NCBI GenBank assembly: GCA_003427395.1
Contig: BFEA01000886.1
Coordinates: forward strand, 114,820 to 142,158
Source of the DNA: Chara braunii
Lineage: Eukaryota > Streptophyta > Charophyceae > Charales > Characeae
Direction of reading: 5' to 3'
Length of the DNA: 27,339 nt
Part shown: one piece after another, positions 1-9,379 of the stretch
Layout of the letters: every line of letters starts with the position of its first letter
Numbering within the stretch: the stretch's first letter is position 1
The notes under the pieces: generated by a model
The model's database searches: none
Seen by the model: the letters and a program-made list of their open reading frames with translations, nothing else
What the model was told of the DNA's origin: nothing
Position numbers and translations under genes: made by a program

Positions 1-462
1 AAAGTCGAAGTCTTGGATTCCCGAATGCCGAAAACAGCAAGTCACACTGAGTACGAGTACAGCAGCAGAGAACTGGTACGCGACTCTCCCCTGTACCGTA
101 CGGGGAGCCGGTCATAAGTACCGGTGACACTTACGGTACCAGGGGCATTTCTGCAAAGGCCCCGAGGGCAGAACTGAAAAATGCAGTATTTGAAAGTGGC
201 GCCCGAATTGCAGCATGGCGCCAGTTGTCCAAAATCCTACGGTACCAAAAGGAGGGGTTTGGAAAAAGGGTGCCAGGCCGAAAACGGGATGCAGCCGAAA
301 CAGCAAAAGATAGACCAGGGATCGAGCCCTGGCGAAGTCCGTAACAGACTGGCTTTTCACACAGACATTCGAATTTTCCCTTGCATTCAGCAAACGGATT
401 CCAGTTTGTGCGCCACATGGCCCCCTCTTTGCCTTTTTTTTTCGTTGTTTTTTTATACATAC
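1..462 (-). other. Intron of the kinase gene (5' part), donor at 457-462
   Basis: On the minus strand the kinase similarity stops at the AGG/GTATGT junction, and no kinase motif reappears before the window edge. The first intron bases are an A-rich stretch on the minus strand. No acceptor followed by HRD/DFG-like coding sequence is visible, so the intron is at least 462 nt, or the gene is truncated here. No known element was recognised in it. Confidence 0.55.
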
Positions 463-1782
463 CCTCTTGATTACATCCTCGATGCTGTGCTTGTACAATC
501 TCATGACAATGCAGAGGTAACCGCCTTTTTCACAAATGCCATACAATTCACACACATTTCGGCAACGAGTTGATGCCCTGTGGAGGACCTTCAGTTCTTT
601 CCTGAACTCTTCGGAAACGTGCAAGCCTTCCAGATACGGAAAGCGCTTCACTGCGACCTCTCGTGACGAGAGTACTCCATCAATACCCTTCTCCCAAATT
701 CTGCCAATCCACACTCCTGAGTTAATGCCCCCTCCAGCACCAATCAATCTCACAAACTCAAGTGAACACGGGTCGATAGTCAGTGCATGAAACATGGCCT
801 TCTCTGTCATTTCCTGCTTTACTTGCTTGAACTCCTCGATAACATCACTCTCTGGAATTCCAAGATACTCAGCAGCTTCTTGCAAGACCTCCCGCACACG
901 GTCACCCTTTGTTTTCTTCCCGTTCTCGTTACACGATTCAGCCAGGCCTGCCGCCACAGTCCCAGCTTCTAAGTCTATCGCAGTAGGACCTGCTCTGCGC
1001 GCTGCCACATCCTCGTGATCTTTCCGCTCAGCATTGCGTTGTGACATCAGCGGTGGGAATCCTTCCCCTCGATCACCACTGTCCCATGGCACATATGACG
1101 GCCCAGTGAGGACCTGTGCAGTTGCAATAACTGACGAAGCTGTGCCGTTTGGACCATTAGCAGAAGACAGAGATGCAGCACCTCGTGGATTCCAAGGGAT
1201 GCTGCTGCTGCTGTGGTCATAGCTAGCTGTTTTTGCTTCCTTATCATTATCCTCCCAGGTTTCCAGAAGATCAATTACTCTCTCCGATAATTGCAAATCT
1301 CTCTCGGGCACTTTGAACTTTACACCAAGGAGACCCTCTCTCAATTTGTGCAGTTGCTTTCGGTTCTCCCCTGTGAGCACCCTCTCAACGACTTGCAAGG
1401 AATGACAGATCTCACTGCTGACATCAGCAAGGTGCCGCAAAATGCGCGTGCCATGGACTAACCACAAAAATGGCCCACTGGGCAACCACTTCTTCAGCAA
1501 CGCTTCGATACTCCCGAGAGCCTTTTGCAAGTGCTGGATGCGGATTCGTGCACAAGGATCGTCCATCAAGTCAGCGAACTCCACGTCACGAATGATCGGG
1601 TACAGCATCATCATTAGCGGACCAATTTCCACGCAGATGTGCTTGTTGGGATGTGCATCTTTGCAAAGAGCACTAATTCTGCTGATCAAAGAAGAGATGG
1701 ACAACTTGTAGTGCCTCGCCAGGATGGAAGACTCCGAGTTTGCCATTTTGGGAGATGGAGGACCTCTTCGTTCGAGCTGCAT
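463..1782 (-). CDS. Protein kinase, first coding exon (helical N-terminal domain plus kinase N-lobe)
   Basis: This exon encodes 440 residues from the ATG at 1782 and ends in phase 0 at AGG (463), followed by GTATGT, a good splice donor. Residues about 15-180 look all-helical and resemble the four-helix N-terminal domain of MLKL-type and related plant kinases (inference from pattern). A Ser/Gly-rich linker follows (about 185-300). Then comes the kinase N-lobe: glycine-rich loop IGAGGG at 347-352, VAVK lysine at 379, candidate C-helix glutamate at 396, hinge region about 424-438. HRD and DFG motifs are absent, because the C-lobe must lie in exons left of position 1. Met13 (position 1746, context AAAATGG) is an equally good start. 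Without splicing the frame reads a lysine-rich, non-kinase tail to a stop at 112. The domain order suggests an immune or cell-death type kinase, but substrate and pathway cannot be read here. Confidence 0.72.
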
Positions 1783-2801
1783 CTTTTACCTCCAGAAGTC
1801 AACCTCCCAGATTCAAGTGTCAGAAATCTCAGAGGTTGTGAAGTTTGGTTAAGATGATTGTCACTTAAACATTGGGAGCGTAGGAGGAGAGAAAGGATTT
1901 ACCACTCAGCCACCAACCAGAAACGTTTAAGACCTTACATCGATTTGGTAAACAGGAAAATAGTAGAGAAGACAGGCATTGCACTGACTAAACCTCCAAA
2001 ATATTTAACAAGTTAGGTTTTATGTCGATCATATAAAGCACCTACACATAAAAAAAGGGCGGAAGAAACCAGTCCATGACTTAACATGAGTAAAATACTA
2101 CCTTCAATTCCTTGTACATTCAATGGACTGAAACTTCCCCACTGAGCAAACACGCCAGTTGTTTCAGTGCGAAGAATTTGATACTCTCAAAATGGAAGGG
2201 GAGAGGATAGAAGAGAAGAGAAGAGAAAAAAAGGACTCACTGTGAAACGATACAAACCCCGTGATCACCATAGCTGATAGCGCACATTAATGTTCTGCTC
2301 AGACCTTTCCCATTCATGGTTCACAGACAGTAACTTGAAGATTTCTTACGGATGGAAGTTCATGGACCAGTTCGAGTAGCATGTGAAGTGGGAGAAGGAA
2401 GAGACCAGTGTCCCCAATTCGACAAAGAGGGCGGGGAAGGAAAGAGGAGTATGATCTTTGAAGCTTGCCGAAGTTGAAGTTGCCGGTGGCTGGCATCGAT
2501 CAGTATCCAGACAGTCGATGTCAAACAATTTGAAGCATGAGGGTAGTATTCAGCATTAGAATCCGTCAATATCCCGACAGCTGAGTCATCCAGATCCAGC
2601 TGAGGCGCATGCAGGATGATGAAAGTTGGTTCAATCAGGCACAGACGTCCTTAGTAAGACGTTTACAAACGCTTCAAGTCTTCAACAGTGGACCATCCTC
2701 GGGACGGAAGCTTCTCACAAGGGCTTTCATTGGATGGCTGCAGCTACTGTTTAACACAATCCGCCACACAAAAATGAGGAAACCCAGCCCACACGTAACT
2801 C
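1783..2801. other. Non-coding host sequence upstream of the kinase exon
   Basis: This kilobase probably holds the 5' UTR, promoter or upstream introns of the minus-strand kinase gene. It contains a purine-rich tract (about 2196-2240). Short open frames on the minus strand at 2314-2569 overlap in all phases and lack a recognisable domain. I see no transposon, RNA gene or convincing exon. Confidence 0.4.
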
Positions 2802-2937
2802 TTAATAACCAGACCATGAGTTAAAAACTTAAAATCCTAGTGAAATAACATGAACACAACAATGTCAGAGCCTACCTGCCTTTAGACAAAGATGACAGTT
2901 CCAAAGTCGTTTGACATCAAGGTTTTAAGAGGCAAGA
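2802..2937. repeat. Host repeat unit, copy 1 (uninterrupted)
   Basis: About 136 bp that recurs as copy 2 at 2954-2972 + 6914-6954 + 19050-19129 once the inserted elements are removed. Shared landmarks in order are TTAATAA.CAGAC.ATG, CCTAGTGAAATAACATGAACAC, CCTGCCTTTAGA.AAAGATGACAGTT and GAGGCAAGA. The copies start about 152 bp apart in the restored sequence. On the minus strand each contains AAAGGCAG followed by GTA, which could be a repeated exon-intron boundary. Confidence 0.75.
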
Positions 2938-2953
2938 AAGATGTATGCAACTG

Positions 2954-2972
2954 TTAATAATCAGACTATGGG
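2954..2972. repeat. Host repeat unit, copy 2, first fragment
   Basis: Start of the second host repeat unit, cut by the first LINE. It continues at 6914-6954, is cut again by the second LINE-family insertion, and resumes at 19050-19129. Confidence 0.7.
2955..2972. repeat. Target-site duplication of LINE 1, left copy
   Basis: TAATAATCAGACTATGGG is identical to 6896-6913 at the other end of the element. The TAA part of the right copy merges with the (TAA)n tail, so at least 12 bp (TCAGACTATGGG) is independent evidence. Confidence 0.85.
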
Positions 2973-3071
2973 GGGGAGGGGCTGTTGGACATGGACACGG
3001 GGGGGGGCGCGCCTTCGTAGACTGTGCAATGGATCGATGGTAACCCGATCTAACCCAGTAGAACCCAGAGG

Positions 3072-6000
3072 ATGGAGGGGTTCAGGAAGAGGGCAAATGA
3101 GAGGGAATGCCAGAGGGACTGGAAAAACCAAGGAATCATCATTCGATCATGGAATGTGAATGGCATGGGAAATGTCGTAGACAAAGAAGAAAAATGGAAT
3201 GACATAGTCCAAGGTTTAACAGTTAAAAACAAAACACCAGCAGACATAATAATGCTACAAGAAACTCATCTCTCATTTTCAACAGAACACAACAAAATCA
3301 AAAGAATTGTGTCAAGGAAGCTGGGAGGGGTCAAAGATGAAATATGGGCGGCAGACAATGTATCGAGTACTAAGGGCACAGCAATCTTAATCCCCAGCTC
3401 CTCACGTTTATACAAGGCAGGAAGTGTTATGAACAAGGAAGCGGACCCCAACGATGGCAGATGGTGTTCTATGCATCTTAAGTGGAAAGACGAAGAGCTC
3501 TTCCTTCTCAATATCTATGCCCCAAACAACGCATCCGAAAGAACATCTTTCCTGTTAGAGTTGGGGACAAAGATCCCACCTCTGACGTCGTGTATAGTGG
3601 GGGGCGAATGGAATGCAACCTTAGACCCGGTAACAGACCGCATATCCAGATCCTCCAACACATACAACTCTCAAGAGGCGGTACCTGTCCAGAGGCTGAT
3701 GGTAGATCATGACCTAGTAGACCCCTTTAGAATCTTCCATCCGACGTCGAGAGCCTTCTCACTGATCAAGAAAAGCCATGCGCAGCACACAGGATTCTCA
3801 CGGATAGACTATTTCCTGATATCAGGTACAATGATGGGAGCGGTGAAAGAGGCGGCGATCCTGCCTTTAGCACCTTACCAAGGGCTGGACCACAAACCCA
3901 TTGAGCTCACGATATGCTTTGAGCAACGAGTAAGGAAAGGGGCCAGCTTTCACAAACTGAACAACTCACTCCTGCTTGGTCAAACTTTCCAAGAAGGGAT
4001 ACAGGAATATTGGAAAGAGAAGGGTATGAGCCGCCTACCTACTCATGATCGGTGGGAATGGTTCGTAGAGAGTTACTCGCTATTAGCGGAGGCAGCAGCC
4101 GGCATGTCAAGAAAACTGGCCTCTATAAGGAAGCAGAGAAAGCAAAGCCTAGAAAAGGCTCTGAAGATAGCGGAATACAACCTGAGGGACAACCCGTCCT
4201 CAACATTATATGCAGGCATATTTGAGAAAGCACCGAAAGAGTTAGCGATGTGGAGGTGGTGGGAGTTAAAAGGCATGCAGATAAGAGCCAGGATGTGCGA
4301 ATATGATCTCAGCGAATCAATGTCGAAACACTTCTTTGCCCGAATTAAAGCAAATACAAGAGCAGCCACAATAGAGAAATTGAAAACCCTCAGCAACCCG
4401 GAGGTGTCGGCGGAAACCAGCGAAGGGATTTTGGGAATTGCTAAAGAATTCTACCAAGACTTATATCAGACTAAAACCCAAACACCCACGCCAAGCAACA
4501 CATTGGAAGCAAGACAAAGGATGTTACAATACTTGGAGCAAACGATATCGCGAGAACAATCAGAAGAGTTGGACAAGCCCCTATCATTGGAGGAGCTAAA
4601 ACAAGCTCTTAAGAGCATGAACAATGACAAAGCACCAGGCATTGATGGGCTGACGAGAGAATTCTGGGAAAAAATTTGGCCATACCTAGGGGGGGACCTA
4701 TTGAACTTCTACAAAGATAGCTATGAGAAAGGGGGTTTAGGCAGTTTATTGAGTAGCAGCGTTGTAACACTACTGTACAAGAAGGGGGACAAGGAAGACA
4801 TCAGGAACTATAGACCTATTTCCTTACTAACTCTCCCATACAAAATCCTGGCCAAGTCCCTGGCTGCCAGAATTACGAAAATAACTGATAAATGTTTTCA
4901 CATTGATCAGACGGGCTTTATCCCTGGACGCTACATATTGGATAATGTGCTAACTCTAAACGAAGCTGCAAACAAAGTCAGAGAAAGGAGGATAAACACA
5001 GCCATACTCTTCTTCGATTTTGAAAAAGCGTATGATCAACTCAACTAGTCTTTTATGGATGCAAGTATGGAACGCATGGGGGTGGGACCAATTTTTAGGA
5101 AATGGGTCCAGGTCTTGTATAATAATGCCTCAGGCTGTGTGCAGATTAACGGGTTTCTGTCTGACAGTTACCCAATATCACGTTCAGTCAGGCAAGGGGA
5201 CCCGCTTGCTCCCTCGATCTTCCTATTTGTGATGGAGGCCATTGCTTCCTTCCTAAGGAAAGACCCCTCCATACATAGACTCCCAGAGGTCAATGTAGGG
5301 ACGTCTCACCATCTCAAGTTCCCGACAGTTATTTTGTTTGCAGATGACATGACAGTGCTGATTAGAGCATCGGATTCGTCTTTTAAAGCACTGTCCAGGG
5401 CAATGGAAGCGTTCAGACTGGCATCGGAAATGAAGATCAATTGGAAGAAGACCATAGGCTGGTGGCTGTCAGATGAACAAATTCCAAACCTACAAGGACC
5501 TGAGGCTGCCATGTCCTGGGACACAGAACCAGTGATCAAGGTCAGGTGGCAGAAGCTAATAGGACAGGAAGCAGACAACATCACACAGATCCCGTGGAAG
5601 ATTTATAAAACGATCAGACCAATCAAAATCAAAAGCCTCCAATGGCTGATTATATATGCGGCACTACCGGTCAACCAGTGGCTACACGCTAGGCGGAAGG
5701 GTTCAGACCCCGACAGTTCCGATCAATGCAAAGTATGTACGGAAGGGGCTGTAGAGGATATAGTATACTGCTTAATACACTGTAGGGAGGTGACAAAATT
5801 CTGCGCAAGAGCCTCGACCCTCTGGGACTCCCTTTTCCCGACTCCTTTCCGTGAACAACCCATCCAACTTCTCCTTCTGACTAACATCCCTGAACAGCTC
5901 CGGAAAGCGGCAAAAAATTGGTATGGACTCATCACGAAGGTGACACTATGGATCATATGGAAGGAAAGATGCAGCAGAACGATCGAAGGAGTGTCCAACT

Positions 6001-6272
6001 CACGAGAGATGATTTGGNTGGAGACNAAAGNAATGATACAGGCGNAAATCCTATGNCGTTGGCGGAAAATCAAANTATCATGGTCANAGGNNGAGGAACA
6101 GCGAAAGAAGGNGAGACTGAAGTTCAGCAGGATATGGTTGATAAAAGGGAAAGTTGCTGATCTACGAGACGACCGCATCTACTGGAAGGACTGGCACAAC
6201 TCCAACTCGGGAAGAAGTGTGTGGCAGCGTTTAACTGCGCAAGGGCAAGGCACCTCCGGACCAGAATCTTGA
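3072..6272 (+). pseudogene. LINE ORF2: APE endonuclease, reverse transcriptase, zinc-binding tail
   Basis: One frame broken by an in-frame TAG at 5046-5048, where Trp (TGG) is likely ancestral after AYDQLN. An in-frame TAA at 3051 sets the start at the ATG at 3072. The endonuclease has SWNVNG (26-31), LQETH (62-66), NIYAPN (147-152), GGEWN (177-181; most relatives have GGDFN or GGDWN), SRIDYF (243-248) and DHKP (273-276). The RT has KAPGIDGL (520-527), NYRPISLL (579-586), TGFIPGR (614-620) and FDFEKAYD (648-655). Beyond the stop come RQGDPLAPS and the catalytic FADD (5337-5348). A CKVC...H..C zinc motif (from 5727) resembles zf-RVT. The distance from FADD to this motif, about 130 residues, is short for L1-like RTs, which suggests an internal deletion. 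Ten N bases at 6018-6112 blur the end. Confidence 0.87.
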
Positions 6273-6869
6273 AGAGGAAACGGCGTACCTATACCATTAC
6301 TTTAGGGAAGGCACAGCCTGGGAATGGAAGTACGTACTTGGAAGGTAGAAGCGTGCGAAAAAAGGCTGACTCGAAGGATGGTAGAGTAAAAGCACAAGGA
6401 AGACAGGTTCCCGTATCACTCTAATAGAATGGAGACATAACCTTAAATCCCAGCCCAGAAGGGACAGCGAGGCCCAATAGTGGAGGGTTCAAGGTTAAGG
6501 GGTTCTAGTAGCATCTAAAAAAGGGAGAAAGCTCAATGGGGGAAGGGATACTTCGACTCACGGGCTGAACTGGCGAGGAGGGAAGCATAAGCAAGCAGAA
6601 ATTATGGGCGAGCTCTTTCTAGGGGACATAGCTTTATTAGGCAGGGCTGGTTCTATCAGGTCTGAGAGGAAAGAGTGAGTCATGGCAAGCTGACAGTCCA
6701 TCCTCCACCAATGGTGGAGCAATCAATGTTGTTCAGGGGTCCTTCGGCCAAACGGGAGGAAGCGTGAGTCTATGATGCAATGTAATCTTCCTTTTGACTT
6801 GCCGGTGGAATAGGAACCGGACTGACGCTCCCCAGAATAGAAGGAGCCAGGACCAAAAGGCCTGCTTTA
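6273..6869 (+). other. LINE 1 3' untranslated region
   Basis: No coding frame continues here. The end holds the 38-bp block at 6801-6838, which recurs with one mismatch at the end of the second LINE unit and can form a small CCGGT/ACCGG stem. Such 3' ends are typically recognised by the LINE RT (family knowledge; not shown here). Confidence 0.7.
6801..6838 (+). repeat. Conserved LINE 3'-end block, copy in LINE 1
   Basis: Matches 18952-18989 with a single difference (C/T). It includes GGTGGAATAGGAACCGG and GCTCCCCAGAAT and a possible CCGGT(9 nt)ACCGG hairpin. Confidence 0.8.
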
Positions 6870-6901
6870 TTAAATAATAATAATAATAATAATAATAATA
6901 A
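6870..6901 (+). repeat. (TAA)n tail of LINE 1
   Basis: A run of TAA repeats directly before the right target-site duplication. It is the expected 3' tail of a LINE that primes with a short microsatellite instead of poly(A). Confidence 0.85.
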
Positions 6902-6913
6902 TCAGACTATGGG
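6896..6913. repeat. Target-site duplication of LINE 1, right copy
   Basis: Identical to 2955-2972; overlaps the last units of the TAA tail. Confidence 0.85.
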
Positions 6914-6954
6914 TTCAAAATCCAAACCCTAGTGAAATAACATGAACACGACAA
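6914..6954. repeat. Host repeat unit, copy 2, middle fragment
   Basis: The 41 bp of host DNA between the two LINE-family insertions. CCTAGTGAAATAACATGAACAC matches copy 1 (from 2836) and the fragment continues at 19050. Confidence 0.75.
6939..6954. repeat. Target-site duplication of the second LINE-family unit, left copy
   Basis: AACATGAACACGACAA is identical to 19034-19049. The first two A residues of the right copy merge with the poly(A) tail, leaving 14 unambiguous bases. Confidence 0.8.
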
Positions 6955-7022
6955 GCCCCAAGGCCCCCCAAGGCACATCCTCGAACCAGCGTATAACAGG
7001 GAACAGAGCGGGAGCATCCTAG

Positions 7023-8118
7023 TGTGAGGAACAAGCCCTCAAGTGGCCCTATCAGACATCACATTGTTCTGGGCCAAGGCCCCAGCAAGCCAAGTGCCCG
7101 CCCTAAGTGAAGGCGGGCCTGAATATTCGTCACAGGCCAAATTCGAAGACTCCATATGTGGGTATTCAGGCTCTTGCAGCGCGTCAGTTGGTTGAGTGAA
7201 CGCGCGAGCCTCACTAAGCTGCGCCATACAATTGGCCCAGGCCACGAAAGTTGTGCCTGGGCACCTACACACAAAGCAGGGCCGATACATTGAGAAGCAG
7301 GCCATCGGCCTCTGGAAGCAGTACAGCCGATGTACCTACCTGGGGGCCCTGCGCAGATGCAGCTAACAGCCCAAGTCCGGAGACTCAGGCCGTGCCCAAC
7401 TGTAAAGGGCCCAGGCCCTCAACTGTAAGTCTCGGCCTGGGCACAGGGTCTGAGGCCCAACCGGGAGCTACTGGAAGCTTCCAGCCAGGCCACACGCAGC
7501 ATGCAGCAGGCTGCCACTTCCATAAAGGAAGTGAGGCAGCCCAGGCCAGGCATTCTGGCCAGCGCTGGCATTGGGAAAGTGCTGCTGCGCTATTCCTTTG
7601 ATGCTGCGCTGCTGCCAAGGGCGCTGGCGGAGCGCGAGAGGTGAGGTGGGGCGCTGCAGGGCAGCGGGGCGCAGGCGACCATAGCCGGGCTGCTGGGCGC
7701 CAGGGGGTACAGCGGATGATCGGGTGGTCTTCAGGGAGTGAGGCGCTGTGTGGGGTAATCAAGGTCTGATTGAGGGTGACGAGATACGTACCCGGTACAT
7801 GAAGAGAGGTCGCCGATGGTGTTGACAGTCATGTACATTGGTCTTCGTGGGCCGAAGCGATCCTGTTGCGTGAACCAGCTGTAAGGTAGTGTAGTATGGT
7901 AGAGAAGGCTGGGCGCTGTGCGCCAGACAGAGAGAGCGACTCTACTGTGTTGGTGTGGCCTACGGGCTTGGACATTGGCTCCATACTTCATTGTATTGCT
8001 CTTTATGGATGGTTTTCTCGGAGCATTTGTACTCTCTACTTGGGATACTACTACTTGCTCAGCTGTGTGATTTCGCAACTTGGTTTTATGTATATTGCTC
8101 ACTCTCATATTCCTAGCA
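7023..8118 (+). repeat. 5' LTR of element A
   Basis: Starts TGTGAGGAACAAG and ends TTCCTAGCA, with standard TG...CA ends, and matches 17115-18214 along its whole length. The primer-binding site follows three bases later. Long open frames on both strands of this LTR are shadows: they occur in several phases and show no domain. Confidence 0.92.
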
Positions 8119-8121
8119 ATT

Positions 8122-8133
8122 TGGTATCGGAGC
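8122..8133 (+). promoter_or_regulatory. Primer-binding site of element A
   Basis: TGGTATCGGAGC differs by one base from the 12 nt complementary to the 3' end of plant initiator Met tRNA (TGGTATCAGAGC). It would prime minus-strand cDNA synthesis. Confidence 0.88.
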
Positions 8134-9379
8134 TGGTTGATGATCACCGCTTACCTGACACCGGTGACATTGTAACTTGGTGCGCTGAGGATGCTTCAAG
8201 TGCAGTGAGAATACTTTGCCGCTGGTTGATTAGCGGGGCCTAGGTAGAGAGGCCAGCCGCTGGAAGGCTGTGGCGACAGCGTGGGAGCTGTGGCGACAGC
8301 GGGTGTATAGATGATGATGAGAGTATGCTGAAGTGGCATTTTGGCTGAGGTGGCACTACATTGCGTTGTGGGTGGTACCGAGGCTATTGACCGGTCATCG
8401 AAATGCACATCAGCCCAATTGGTGAGAAATCTGTGGTTGGGGGCAGCTATCTCCAGGGTCGTTGTTCCTATTCCTTATCTACCCTCTCAATCACTTCTTA
8501 CCGTGAGGAAGTGAGTCCAACTTGAGTGTCCTCTCTTTGGTGAGGAGTCCTGTGCGCTCTATCTTGAGAGACGACATTCTTCTCGGTGGCGCATCTGGAA
8601 GGAGAGGGCGGTGCCTCTGAAGGGCCCTGGTCGAAGCACGTGGGTCACGGTCACCATGCCAACCCAATGGGATTAGTACACGCATGCGATGGCTGCTTTG
8701 TCCATTTCTGATAGAAGGGGTGTGCTTTATTCTGACTCCTCTGTACAGAAGATTCAAGAAGAACTGACTATGGTAGATTACAGTCCTACTCTAGTCTGTC
8801 TGTTAGGTGTCAGCAGTCGGTCAACCAACTAATCAAAATAAAACTCAGACTAATGTGAGCAGATGTATGCACAATGGATATGTCAGTGATGTACAGTTGA
8901 GTTCACAATTGGAATCTCCTTCCCCTGTATCCAACGTACCTGTGAGCATCATCAAGCTGCGGTGTCTAAGGTGTGCAACCACGGCCCACCCCTGTGCCCA
9001 AGAAGTATGCTTATGACCAGCTTGCCCCTTTGTTTACCCTCGCGTGCAACGAGCCTTACGTCTGAATGATCTGGCTGATCAGGAGGGATTTAAGGAGAGC
9101 CCCCATCTCCTCAGGAATTATTTAACGTCGCAAACAGGACGACCATCACAGCCAGTGGACAGTATAGACCCCAACCAGAAATGTTTATAGACGGTCTGGG
9201 AGCGTCTCAATAGGACTGGTCAGTCAATGTGTACAGTTTGTGTAGATGTTGTTGATGCCGCTTGACTACTAGACTAGGTAACTCGCCAGACATTTATTTG
9301 TTTATTTTTAGATCCGGTCAGACGCATGCTGCGGTAGGTTCCAGTGAGGACATTAGTGCAGACAGCGTCTGCCTAACCT
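8134..9379 (+). other. Untranslated leader of element A
   Basis: About 1.25 kb between primer-binding site and gag with no convincing frame. About 8376-8740 is collinear with 21986-22350 of element B. The block 8761-9199 matches B's 22375-22814 only as reverse complement. After about 9200 the order is direct again up to the gag ATG. A 19-bp tandem pair (GCTGTGGCGACAGCG motif) lies near 8266-8302. Packaging or translation-control roles are possible but not shown. Confidence 0.7.
8761..9199 (-). repeat. Leader segment inverted relative to element B
   Basis: The reverse complement of this block aligns through its whole length with 22375-22814. Landmarks on the minus strand include CCAGACCGTCTATAAA, TTTCTGGTTGGG, GCGACGTTAAATAATTCCTGA, CCTCCTGATCAGCC and TTTGATTAGTTGGTTGAC. 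Flanks on both sides are in direct orientation. Confidence 0.85.

Larger units (their letters stand above)
2973..6901 (+). mobile_element. L1-like LINE (LINE 1), 5'-truncated, (TAA)n tail
   Basis: A non-LTR retrotransposon bounded by an 18-bp target-site duplication. It starts with a G-rich stretch about 100 bp before the endonuclease-RT frame and has no ORF1, so it is probably 5'-truncated. It ends in a roughly 600-bp 3' UTR and a (TAA)n tail. It sits in copy 2 of the host repeat, in plus orientation. Its last 100 bp match the 3' end of the second LINE-family unit (18952-18989), so both were probably copied by the same or related RTs. Confidence 0.88.

Noticed and set aside
2314-2569. Three overlapping minus-strand frames upstream of the kinase
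   Set aside because: All three phases are open with no recognisable domain; similarity to LRR sequence was not convincing.
7176-7232. tRNA-like stretch with TCAGTTGGTTGAG
   Set aside because: It resembles a D-arm/A box, but no matching anticodon arm, T arm (GGTTCGA) or acceptor stem is present.
7039-7762. Long open frames on both strands of the element A LTRs (also 17131-17795), similar between the copies
   Set aside because: They are conserved only because the LTRs are duplicates; several phases are open at once in GC-rich DNA and none has a domain.
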